Origin: Lepturacanthus savala
Lineage: Eukaryota; Chordata; Actinopteri; Scombriformes; Trichiuridae
DNA length: 64,000 bases
Direction: 5' to 3'
Assembly (NCBI GenBank): GCA_030544235.1
Contig: CM060481.1
Location: forward strand, 13,654,892-13,718,891
How positions within the stretch are numbered: position 1 is the stretch's first letter; every line of letters starts with the position of its first letter. Below the pieces are notes generated by a model. That model made no database searches, was not told the DNA's origin, and saw nothing but the letters and a program-made list of their open reading frames with translations. Of this stretch, positions 24,429-36,900 are shown one piece after another. Both the position numbers and the translations under genes were made by a program.

Positions 24429-27400
24429 AAATGTGAAAATTGCTAATCACTGTCCTGCCCAAGATTCATGGTAAATGATGTTTTTTTGTCCTGAACAACA
24501 GTCCAAAACACAAAGATATTCCATTCAGCATCATGAAGATTGAAGAACCCAGAAAATATTTACTATGGATTTTAAAAAGCTGAGAGGAAAAAAAAAAAAT
24601 TAGATCATTTTAACAATAAATGCTAATTAATTTTCTGTTATTAATCACTTAATCGACTAATGGTTGAAGCTCTATAAGAAACGGTTTGTGGCCATGAAGT
24701 AGTGGACTATTCCCTCCCCTATACAGAGCTGATAATTATACGCAATAAATTGAGTCTCACCAAGACTTTGCAGTACATACAATCTAAATCAATTAGTAAA
24801 TTGATTCTACGAAGCACAACCAGTATTTAATCAATCACATCCTCTTGGAACGTTAATGGCATTCAAAAGAATAAATGTTACAATGGGTGATCATCCACTG
24901 GTAAAAGTGCTTTTGAAACTTTACCAGTTGTCTCCTCTTGACCAGTTAGTGACAGCACAGCTTATTGATCCCAGTTGAACAATTACAGTTCCATCATGCA
25001 TTGTTGGACAAAACTGTGGCAGTGCATATGGTCCTGTAGAGGGGTAGCACAGTGTAAGACCCTGAAATTTAAAGACACAGCACAACAGACTCCACCTTGA
25101 TCCCATTTACTTCTGTATGTGAATGTTTAGTCACTACTACATCTCGTTCAACAGGCAGACGCACACACACACAAATAGGGATTAGTGTGTGTGTGTGTCC
25201 AAATTTTACGAGCCCCTTTACAGAAACGTACCTTAAGTGTAACCGAGGTGAAGTCACATGCTTGGAGCCTGAATAAAGGATCAGACATGCGAGATGTGTG
25301 TAACCGTCAGCATTAAAGCCTGTTGTGCGACAGAGATGGTTGTGACAGCTCTGCCAGTCCCCGCCTGCAGCGCTGCAGGCCCGTCTTGTGACACCCAACA
25401 GCCCTGCAAGCCTCGATTTTCAATCTGCGCCCACTGTGTGTGTGAGAGCACCAGAAATATCCGTCTGCCAAGAATCAGACCTCAGACCTCACAATTACAA
25501 ACAAATGGAGAACAAAATAAAAGTCCTGGCCTTTTCACTGAACAATCAAAAGGGAATAGAAATGAATGCTTTCTGTGCTCCACTCTCTCACGCTCTGTAT
25601 AATGCATGCACTCTACGAGCATGTGAATACCGTTTTGCCTGACAGCAGCAGGACCTGATGCATTTGAAAAGCATGTCGCAAATGCACCAAAGTCAGGGAG
25701 CCAAAGTGGGTCAGTGTGTTGAGCTGAGCAGTGAGGGATGTGACAGCCCATTAAGCTGTGCCCGCTTCTCTTTTTTTTCTTTAGTACACACAAACAGCAA
25801 CCTAATTACCAGTAGACTCTAAGCAAGAGTTAGGACCTGCAGGGCTGAAAGTCAAAGTCAAAGTTACTATGTTGAGGGCAATTATCTTAACATACAAATA
25901 TTATTACAGGCCTCATTGTCATATAACGGGGAGACACTGTATGAAGCTAAATCTGTAAAATCTTGTACCATTTGTTACAAAGAAAAAAATATGACACATG
26001 GAACTATGGCAACCACCCTTATTCACCTTTCATTTTTTTATAAAAAGCAGGAAGAATAATCTTACTTTTAATGTTTTATTATCTTTTTAGTCACCAGAGA
26101 TAGCGAGTAGTATTTCAGTTATGCCATTGAAGACCGAATCAAGGTTCTCACTTTCTCTAGGCTATAGTCGAGCCTCCAGGGTAGAACAGTATAGATCTGG
26201 AACAAGAGAGGCCGGCCTCATCGCACACAGGCTCTAATAACCTGCACATACACACAGTAACACAGCATGCATGTCACATCAGTTCGATATACTGAACACT
26301 GCTCACACTCGGCAGGTTGGCACGACAATTTAAGTGTGTGTGTTTGCTTGTGTGTGTTTTGCTGTTGAGGGAACATGACCAACAGCCCACCATCACTTAA
26401 CATGCCACGGATGTTCAGACCCTTCTGGAGGTCAATGATATCCGAAGTAGACAGGCAAACGTAGGTTTGCATGCGCTCACCAGTTCAAAGGTTTATCTTG
26501 TAATTTAATTTCATCTTGATTTATTGATTTATTGCCATTTCTATTTGATCAATCAAAATGATTTGTGTATTCATCTCTGATCATTTCAGTACACGATGTT
26601 CAGCTCAGTAAGTAACTCGATTACTGAGAGAATGATCCACTCCGACTTATGGAACAATGATTCTGAAAATTGTCCAGATTCCCAAATGTAAATATTTGCT
26701 GCTTTATTTAGTTTTCTATTTAGTAAAGTGGATATCTTTGTTGTGGACTTTTTGTGGGCTGTTTGAAACAAAAAATGTACATGCAGGAGGGCCCCTTGGG
26801 TTTGAGGAATGATTATGATTTTTCAAAATTTTTCCTTACATATTATTGACAAAACAGCTAATCAAAAAATAAAAAGGCAAGCAACAGATAAATCAATCCC
26901 TAGTAGGCAGTGATCATCTCTGGTCGAGAGGGAGGGTCAGCTAGTGCACATTGACTAATATAGATAGATTGCTGATACAGGTTTGGCCTGTGACCCTGTC
27001 AGTGTGAATTGGGTTTAAGCAGACAGAGACAGCTCCATTGTAGTTTGGAACAATAGAAGTTAGGAAGAGAGACTGGTTTTGTGAAGATAACGATTGAAAG
27101 AGCAGAGAGGAAAACAAAAGACAAAGTTTATTAAAATCCATGTGCTCCATTTGCTCAAATTTTGAATACCTGCTTTTGCTCCATTTGTCCTGCCCTGTCT
27201 GGATCAGTCTTTACAAAATTTTCATTCTCACACACACCAAAGAGGTGGCTAATTTTGAGCAGCCACATGGTTTACAGAAATGGCTTCTACCATATGGTTG
27301 GTTCCCCCTGTTGCTTAGTGAATAAGGTTCCATTAACACAGAAAATACACACACGTGAGAAGATACCTCTGTGTCCTAGATATACTCATCCTTCCAGAGG

Positions 27401-30400
27401 GGCAGCATGCATGACTGATTTATCACAGCAGCATGATGCCAAAGAAGAAGAAGATAGTTTTATGCTGCTGCAATCGCTTCACAGTAAAAGAATTTTTTAG
27501 AAAATGAATAGCAATGAACCCACTGACAGTACAGACTTATTTCATCCTGCCACTTTTTGTCTGATATCTAATAGTCTTCACCTTCTTCACAAATTGAGCA
27601 AGATTTTCCAGATGTATTCTTTGCTCATCATCAGTGCTTGAATTAGAATAAAAAACATACCACATTCCCCTGCAGCTGCACAGCATGTGGCTTTTTACCA
27701 TATAAGGTATATTCTGTCATAACGACATGTGCATCCCATGAGAAATCTATTTCTATATGAAAATACATGTAAATTCATGAGTAACATATATGCAAGAAAC
27801 ATTTTTGAAGTAATTAAGTACACTAGATTTCCTTTATGACTTGAAAGTAGGATAAAGGAATACACAAATCGTGTGTCTCAACATAACCTTTTAACCTTTA
27901 ACCTTTTTTTCTAGGAAATCACATTGAAATTAATCCCTCTTTTACAAGTGAGCCCAGCACAAGGAGAGTCTAAAGGACATATTGACAAGACTTACAATAA
28001 AAGCAAAAAAGGAAAGCCATGACATTAAAGACTATATTTCCAAAAGTTAAAGAAAATTAAATATCACCACTTAGATTGCATTATAGTTAAACACTGAAAG
28101 TATAAACAAGGGAAGTTGCTGCAGGAGCGGAATTCAATGAAGATGACTTTAATCATCCATCTCAAAACTAACATTTTAGCACTTCATACATACAGTTGCG
28201 TATACTGGGATTTGTCGGGAGATTAGGGTTGGCCAAACATCTGTATGCTCCTATTGTCAACACCAGATATTGGTGATCGCTGTTCTGATCCTTTATTCTG
28301 TGAATTATTTTAAAAGCCAATCTCACAGTACTGCTGGTGTCACTGCATTTTTTGTATCATTTTATCTGTGGAGCAATGGTAAGGTAGTGTTTAGGCTGTA
28401 ATCAAAATTAAACTGTTATGAGAATGGGAACAATACATTGTGAATTTGGCCGCTCTCACTTAGCTTGCCTTACTTCCTTTATCATGGATTGTTTTGGTAC
28501 TGCATAGCTCTCATTGTAGCTCTCATTGAGTAAGGTCTGACAGGAACAATATGAAAATCAATAGGAATACTAGGTGATTTCCTAAGTTGTAAAAACAACT
28601 GCTACAATATACGAGTGCTGACATATTCAACATATTCTTTTTTGTACTGACATACTTCAGTCACGATTAAACCTTACACAGACAGTTGGCTTCACCTTTT
28701 GTGGTGAAGTGCAGATCATTCTGCTCAGCTGACAGCAACATACAGTCAAAAGTCCTCCACATTGGGTAGGAACATCAATTTAAATGCAAACATCCACACA
28801 AGCCTAAACCTTGTTTAGAGAGATCGGTTTGTGAAATTCCACTAGTTCAAAATCAGTGTCATAGCAGCAGCTCACACCGTGGGGTGTGATTATGCTTTTT
28901 TTAGATGTACTTGCCTCCCTCTTTCTTTCTCCCCTTCTCCCTCGATCCCTAAAGCTCTCTGGGTTGATAATTAGAGCTCAGGCTTCACAGACAGGCTGTC
29001 CCTGCCTCTGTCTTTCTTCCTGGCACATCCTCCAGTGACAGAGAAACACTTATGTATACAAATCACAGACCTAGAGAGCACCTACAGTCAACACTCTCCT
29101 GCAGCCCAGCCCAGGCCTACAGCCAGGAGCAGCTTTCAAACTGAAAAATTAAGTTCAAGAGGAAAATACTCCTACCAAATGGCAATAAAACAACCCTACT
29201 GGTCTTGATAACTGTATCTGGATATTCATCAAATAAATCCAAGAGAGGATTCTATGCCAAGCCTGAGAGTGGTGGCATGTGGCAGGGTCCCAGAGCAGCA
29301 GCCTGTCACGTGTGGGTAAAGCACTAGCCTACAGTTTGTGTTTGTGTGTGTGTGTTGGCTTCGGCCTGATTTGTAGCCCAAGCGGGAGCGGGCAGGCAGC
29401 CCAGCCCAAGTTCAACTCTGCTGCTGAAGACTAGGCGACCGGAGTACGGTGACAGATGAGTGGGGGAAAGAGGAGCAAGTGTGGGGAGGGGAAGCAGAGG
29501 AAGTGTGGAGCTGGCAGCAGCACTGATGTCTGTGGTCATTCCCTGCACGGACTATTAACAAGGAAAGGGCAAGCTAACAATACAAAGCAACAGAGCAGTC
29601 AGTCAGAGCAGTAATGTTTAGAGGAAACTGATATGATCTCTATGTCTTCCTCTATGAGCCTCTGAGGATTGGCAAGGCTCAAGCCTAGGGCACTAAAACG
29701 TCCACTTGGAGACAAAGCAGACACCATTTCTTACAAAAAGTGACACTGCAGGCTACATGTATAGGAGAACGGCCACAATGTCTTGTCAGGGACATAATTT
29801 TATGCTTGTAACACATGTAAGTGAGAGATAACTGCTACTAAACCTAGAGAAGTAACAACTGTTACAGTAGTATCGAGTAATGGCAATATACACATCAAAA
29901 TGACTCAAATCAAATTGAAAGTGAAATCAGTTCTTTTAGATCTTTTCCACTTACAATGACCTATTGATGGGAAGAGTCTAGCTCCAGACCAGTATCTAGA
30001 ACATCCACTGCCAGTTTGATACTACAGAGATATACCGTCTTAAAGCTGAACACCAGATAAAGAGATTCCAGTCAGCAAGAACAATTCCTGGTACTCGAAT
30101 GACGTAGCTTTTGACCCATTGTCAGCTGAGAAAATGGACATCTGACCCGTTTCAGTGTATTCATACAGCAGGATTAAAAGGATTTGCTCACTTAAGGAAT
30201 CGCTTGATTATGTAAGAATCAGATATCATGCTGTGGTTGAATATGATAATAAGCAGGATAAATTACGACTATAACCACTGCTTCTTAACTTCATTACCAG
30301 CTTAACATTTAAAAAAGTAGGATGAGATACTTTTTCAATTGAGCTGAATTCACATTTATCTTAAGGTTCATGATTCCACTCATGTTGCAGTTCTATAAGC

Positions 30401-31154
30401 ACACTGCCTGTGGCCTGGAAACATCAAGAAAGTAGAGCAATGTTTTTTTGCAAGTGCCTAACCAAGCAATGATCAGCAAAAAGATCGAAGATCATATTTT
30501 CCATAGGTGATGCTAACTAAAAAAAGTCAAGTTTAAATATTATAACCACTCATAACTGTTATTATTCATTGTAGTTAATATAGCTGTATAAAAGCTTTAA
30601 AATGACCTGAGAACCTTTGCTCTATGACCTATATCAAAGATGACATGGCAAGTCAAAGTCACAGTCACATCAATTACTTCAAACTTCCTTGGCCCACCTC
30701 TCACTTAATAGTGAGCCGAGACACGTGCAATTTCAGTTCATGGGTTTCCTCCTATGGCCAAATCAAATCAGCATGCAGAATTTCAATAATATCTATGACG
30801 ATACGGTCCAAACGTGTGAGGAATTGACCCGGATTTGCCCATTAGTGCTTTTCTTGAGGGAACTGGTTCACAAGAATTATAATCTCCACAGGAAGGACAA
30901 ATGAGGTTTCTCAACTCTACTGTATGTACAGTCCATGTTTTAACCTGATGGTTGAGATTTTCAAAAACTTTCAACAATTTCAACAAACAGTAGTAAATAC
31001 AGTATAATGTATATTACATCTATAGTACAATACATCCAAAATATGGAACTCTATTTGATAGCATTACTGCCTTTTGCCACCATTTAAAAATATACAAGTA
31101 GTTAACAGACCGATGCTATGGACTTGGCTTGACTTGGAACCATCTCCTGATCTC

Positions 31155-31320
31155 AGTCCAGTAGGCAGAAGCCCTCTCCACATTTAAGAACAGGCTAAAA
31201 TCTTTCCTGTTTGATGACGCTTACAGTTAGTACTGGCACAGGCTGACCGAAACTAACTGTAGTTCTGCTGCTAGTTTAGACTGACAGGGACCTCATGAGC
31301 TTCTCTTTCTTCAGGTATCA
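31155..31320 (+). mobile_element. LINE ORF2 C-terminal remnant
   Basis: The plus strand reads ALSTFKNRLKSFLFDDAYS then stop, the characteristic C-terminus of a fish LINE polymerase. The non-coding tail that follows (ctgaccgaaactaactgtag) is typical of the same repeat. Only the 3' end survives. Confidence 0.6.
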
Positions 31321-31827
31321 TTATCTCAGTGCTTGCGTGCTAATCTGAGTGTCTTACATTACAAACAAGTCACTTAAATGTCTATAAAGCTGGCAAATTA
31401 AGCACTGGTGGTGAATGTCAGTGTAATAGCTATACAACTATTGCTAACATCATAAAGCATCAAAACGATTTGAGGTAGAATCTACCAGTGTTTTGTATAA
31501 ACCTTCTGACCAACTATAAAAACAGGAACGATAATACATGATTAACTGTGAGATTCCTGCATTTCTCAGTCTGTTTGCTGTATACACTGCTTTACGTCAG
31601 CACTGTAAATTTATTATCTCAAGTTTTGGTCACAGCAGATAAGTGCAGGGTTTTTCCCCACTATCTCCATCAAAAGCAGCATGTCTAAATTGATGTTTTG
31701 TTAAAAACAACACACAACACTGAAAAACCATCAAGGAAGTGTAGAAGCCACAGAGAACAATTAATGTCGGCTGGTAATGCAAAACTTCCAGTTGTTGCTT
31801 TATACAATAAAAGCTGAGGATGCACCA

Positions 31828-31975
31828 CCAACAGTCCAAAAACATGCTGAGGTTATTTGGAGAAAATCGAAATCCTTGTATCCCTGATTCTCACCTGTAA
31901 TACACTGGGATTGGCTCTAGCAGACCCTATGACCCCTGTGAGGAATAAGCGGGTAGTGGGACTGACTGACTAGTC
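31828..31975 (+). mobile_element. SINE 3' part, truncated copy
   Basis: The segment runs from caacagtccaaaaacatgct to gggactgactgact. It aligns with the 3' half of the two fuller copies at 44678-45030 and 58964-59297 (shared: gggattggctctagcagacc and gaggaataagcgggta). The tRNA-like head is missing. Confidence 0.75.
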
Positions 31976-34900
31976 AAGAATACATCTTTCGACATGTTTT
32001 TCAATGAAAAATCTCAGCAGTAAGCACACATACGAGAAATACTGTCAACTCTGTATCATGTAACTGGGTCAATGACCTCCAGGTCACTAAATGGTTGATC
32101 ATCCAAAGCCAAGAACTCCATCACCTTCTTTGTGATTCCATTTGAAAAACTTTTTGGACTTTTCAAAGACGTCGGCCACAAGCAGAGTGGGCATGCTGAG
32201 ACCAGCTTTCCTTTTAGCTGCTGCAGCCGTCTGTCTTGTACTCAGCGTGCTGTTGTTTTTAAATGACAAATTAAAGCAGGAGTACTAAAGTTCCTTGCAG
32301 AGAAACCCCGTTAGATAATTTGGTTGAACAATTGTTGAAAAAGCAATTCTATTCTCACTCTCCAACACTTTAAAATATTTCCACACTATGGACATTTCAA
32401 TGAAAGCACCAGGTCACTGCATCACTGTACGTTCTTTGGTTGTGTTACACGCCACTAACCAGCCTTGCTTTATCACTCACCCCAAAGGCTGAATGTGGTG
32501 TTTTTTTGCAATATTTTATCCTAAAATATTTCAATGAATAGGATAGTGACAGGCTTTTAATGTGGTAGCTAATGGTTGTTTTGTCTACAAATTTATACCG
32601 GACATATTCACTATTAGCTTCCATAGAATTCCCACTTTATAATCTCAAACTACAAAGTGGATTTACATGATTCTATAATAAGATGGACATTAGCTGGACA
32701 AAAAATGCTAATGTCCAGCTTCAGATTCTTTAAAACATGTTTTCACTCAACTGATTTTTCTCCCAATATGAAGGCTCGTGTGTTTCTATGACAACTTCAG
32801 GAACACATCTTCCCTCTCTTTGAGTTCAAGCCACTATAAATAAAGACATCAGTCAACAGAGGATGTTTGCGCAAAACAATCCTATCTCCATCACTGTCGG
32901 CCGTTCAAAATATGGTTCTCTCACCTTCACATTGATGGCACCACAAAGCATGTCCCAGTGCAAGTTCCAAATGTGTCCTGAGGGCTTTTGAGTGAGACAC
33001 ACACTTAAGAGACATGGCATGCTGCCACCTGACAACCGTACAATTATGTGAGAGCAAAACACACATAAGCCCCTTTTATACAGCCTGTTGAAGGCAGGAA
33101 TGCTGTGCCTTTATTTTGCAGCTATGTGTGCAACCAGCTTCCCTCCAATGTATCCAAAGTATTTGATCACATAGTCACATTGCTCACACACATTGTACGC
33201 ATCAACATACACATGTAGAAGTTGCACAGCAACTGCTTGCAAATGCACCTCAACACTGTTCACGCAACGCTATTGTTTAGAAAGTTACTGTCCGACAGTG
33301 TCTACATCACGCTAGACACAGACAGTGTTGCCTCACACCCACGATCATGCCTCAGCTTTCGGAATGCTGTCTAAAAATCTCAATTTGTGTTTTGGTTCAG
33401 TGTAAAAAGGCAAAGCCGGAATAACGAGGGGTCTTTTTGTGAATATGTGAACATTAAGGCTATATACAAGAGATTTTACCTACACTTCTGGAAGGAGGGT
33501 GCTTTCTTTCTAGAAACCTTTCTTTCTAGAAAACTTTCTGACAAACCCCTGTACAGTCACAGAAAATTTGCTGTGACTGAGACTACAAACTACAAAAAAA
33601 GCCATCTTTGGTACACCTGCTTCCTTGTTACTCCTGTCAAGGTTGACCCTGCAGCCAAACACAAACTGAGATACAATATAATGAGAAGTAGAGTGAGATT
33701 AGAGAAAAATCAAAGAACAGCTCTATGGAAAAAAGGAGTGCATCACAGCCTGCTATATTGTATATCTTTCTGTGATAAAGTAGGAATCCTCAAGTCATCC
33801 AAACAGTGAAACAGTGAAATCTACAGGACATTTATTGTCTCCCATAAGAGTGAGTTCATCTCCCTCCATCAAGTAATTCTGTCCTCTTTTAGGTTGGCCT
33901 ACTCAGCTGGAATACTTGACCCAAAAGAGCAGTGCACCATCCATTGCTGAAATACTCTACAGTGTCTGTAAAAGCAACCATGCTGTGGCTCAGCTATGGT
34001 TAGGCTAATATTCTGTGCGTGAATATGAGGTTTGTACAGCAAAGTTTTTTTATTAAGAAAAATATGGTCTCAGATGAATAGAACTCTGGATTGCTGATAC
34101 TGGCGAATTTAACCTTTGAGCATTTAGTTGTTGTTAGATTACTTTTGATCCAGAACCCAAGTCACTTTGAACCTGCTTAACTGAGCAAGACTGAGATAAC
34201 AGGCCTCCCATACAGCTTAACACACGCTCACACACACACAGCACTGCACGCATGACTTCTCCTAACGTGGCACTGCCCTGCCTCCAGGGTCTGATAAAAC
34301 AGCCGATTACAACTTAAAAACACAACGGGTGCTCTACCAGGTGGGAAACGCAGAAGCACAATGGACTAGGACAGAGACAAGTAGAAGAACAAGTGTGTGT
34401 CCACTCACAACACTTGTTTTTCTCATGAGACAGAGGTCACTAGGCCAGAGGTCACATGGGACACTACAACATGACTCCCACACACAATGAGGTTAAGAGG
34501 CGAAAAAACAAGAAGAGATACAGGAAGGGGGGTGGAAAACTAAAATTGAGAAATCCTCTAAAGAAAAACAAACTGGACATATGTAACTTCATGGCTGAAA
34601 GTAAAGGGAAAAAACAGCAAAAGGTGAATGAGAACAGACAAAGATGTTTCCTAATCTGGACATAGCAGCCGGTCTTTCTAATATGGCGAGTACTTACTAT
34701 TCCCATCTGATAGCAGCTATGAAAGATTGATTCTTTCATCCTTCTCTCACAAGGCAGAACAATGTTACACTGTGTGCTTCTTCCAGTTAGGGTGTGTGTT
34801 TGAGGAGGGGGGGGGCAGGCTTGCATCAAACGGAAGAGGAGCAACAGCTGAGACTTGGGAAACAGCTGTATCTCTTCAATGCCTGCACTGCTCCCCTCCC

Positions 34901-35739
34901 CCCTCCTCTCCCCCTGAATGAGCCCCTCACACCCCTTTCTGATCCTCCTCTCCCACAGAGCGACATGGCCAGGGGCTACGCTGCCTGTGCACACACAGAC
35001 ACACAAATTAGTGCATGTGCGCGGGTTACACAGTCACCATCGGTACGAGCCTCTGTTCTAATCTCAGAAAACAAGTACAGACAGGATGCATGTGCTCCCA
35101 GACAGTCGTCTATTGACTAAAAATAAGAAAGACATTATTTCCAGCGGCAATCTCACCCTGCCTCTTCATAAATCCTTCAAGGCCTCCTTACTTTACTAGA
35201 CCTTTAGGCTGAATTCACACAGGATCAGGCAATGCGGAAAAAAACGCAAGTCTCCCAATTGATTTGACCGGGGGTAGTGTGTTTTTAGCTGCGGAGGAAA
35301 AGACCACACGCGGTGTCAAAAAAACAAAACAAAACAAAAAACAGAGCAGCAGTCCAGCAAGAAGTCTAAACAGAATCAATGTTTTTGCCAAAAGATGATC
35401 GGACAACACATAAACCTGATCTGAGAACGAGAGAAAGAGAGAGAAACCGTTTCTGAGCAAGCTACAGTCAATGACAGGAGCACTGGTAGCGAGAAAGCTG
35501 ATGAATGTGAGAACATTAACTAACTTTCTGATTATCACAGGTTTTAGCACAAATAAACTCGTCCACACCTCTGTCCCCCTTCAGCAGACAGTCTGATCCC
35601 GTGTGAATACAGTCTCACCGTGAGACAAAGGAAACTACCTCCAGATTATCCTTTCCAAAACAAAGAAACTAATTTTGGCCTGCCCGTCAAGTATTTCTGG
35701 TTACATTGTCAGTTTCTAGTCTATTACTGCTCCAAAGGC

Positions 35740-35800
35740 AACTCAAGTCAATTTTATTTGCAGAGCTCAATATCAGAAATCACATGTTTGCCTCTAGGGC
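35740..35800. repeat. Short dispersed repeat fragment
   Basis: The segment agtcaattttatttgcagag, followed by ctcaatatcagaaatcacat, resembles a very common teleost repeat (AAGTCAATTTTATTTATATAGCCCAATATC). Only about 60 bases are recognisable. Confidence 0.5.
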
Positions 35801-36864
35801 TTGAAACTAAGTTGTACATACATATTTTTGCCTCAGTTATCACTACGCGAGTATCCCTCCAAATCATGGCGAATAAAAGTCCAGTTTGACAACTGGTGAT
35901 GTAAAGCGTGCAACTGAAGACATACGAGCGCAGAGCGCAAGTCAAGACCCGACCTGTGGGAACCTGGTATCTGTCAACCAAATATTATTGGATGACACAA
36001 AACAAAAATACATTTGCTCAAGAAATGAATCACCACTCTTCATTTAACAAAAGGCAGCAAAAGGAGACACAAGAGCAGAACAGGTGGGGAGGACAAGGCC
36101 TCATATTCATACACTGTACTTAAGTCCAAAAAAGTCCACAGAGAGCCGGTATGAGTCTGAAAAAGAACATTTTTGGAAGAGTGAAAGAAAGAAAAGGCAA
36201 AAAAACAGAGGTGGAATCATGTTGTCTGTATGTGATATATTGTCTTTGGCAGAGTTCAGGACCAAGTTCACGAGTTTCCATGACATAGCCAAGGCTCAGC
36301 TCTTGGTTTAGCTCCCGAGCCAAGACACTCAGGATTCAGACAGATAGATGAGGCTGCGTGTTGAAACCATGAAGCCTTGTCTCCGGCACCTGATACAGAC
36401 CGGCAGATCAGAACAATATGCAGGGGAAGTGGAAGGGTGCGGCGCACGCCTGTTTATGTACAATTCAGGCAGGAGTTTGGATTGTTGAGTTTTCACTGCC
36501 TGGTCCTTATTCTGTATGTCACAACAAAACAAACGCTCCTTCCTGCCATCGAAAAAAGAAAAAAAAAAAGGTTCTGCTCACAGTGGATGGTGGATGTCCA
36601 GGTCACTTGTCCACTTGTCTGATGCTTTTGCCAGATAACACAGGCTGAGTGTCACAACGCCAAAGTCCTGGATGAGCAGGATTCTAATTATACATTTACA
36701 ACAAAATCAAAGTGATAACCTGTTCAGGCGACACTCCCCTGCTCAGAGTATAAATGCAATTTAGTTGTGGAAGTTAATGGACTGATAAAGTTGGAGTGAC
36801 AGTATTTGTACATCTGTTGCAGCTGAGCAGCTGCTTGCAGCAGCTGGACTAACTTTAGCTACTG

Positions 36865-36865
<1 letters not shown>

Positions 36866-36899
<34 letters not shown>
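36866..36899. repeat. (CA)n microsatellite
   Basis: This is an uninterrupted run of about 17 CA units. Confidence 0.95.

Positions 36900-36900
<1 letters not shown>

Noticed and set aside
24060..24446. 128-codon plus-strand frame ending in a repetitive Gly-Gly-Thr/His tail
   Set aside because: The repetitive tail is the G-rich minisatellite read through, and the rest matches no family.
33387..33809. 140-codon plus-strand frame in ralgps2 intron 1
   Set aside because: It has no recognisable domain or promoter and lies antisense in an intron; an open frame of this length is expected occasionally in tens of kilobases.
34464..35006. Longest open frame of the window (180 codons, minus strand) in ralgps2 intron 1
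   Set aside because: It starts in a CA/TG tract and has a low-complexity composition (Cys-Val, Pro, Phe-rich runs). It has no family signature and no splice partners; I treat it as chance.
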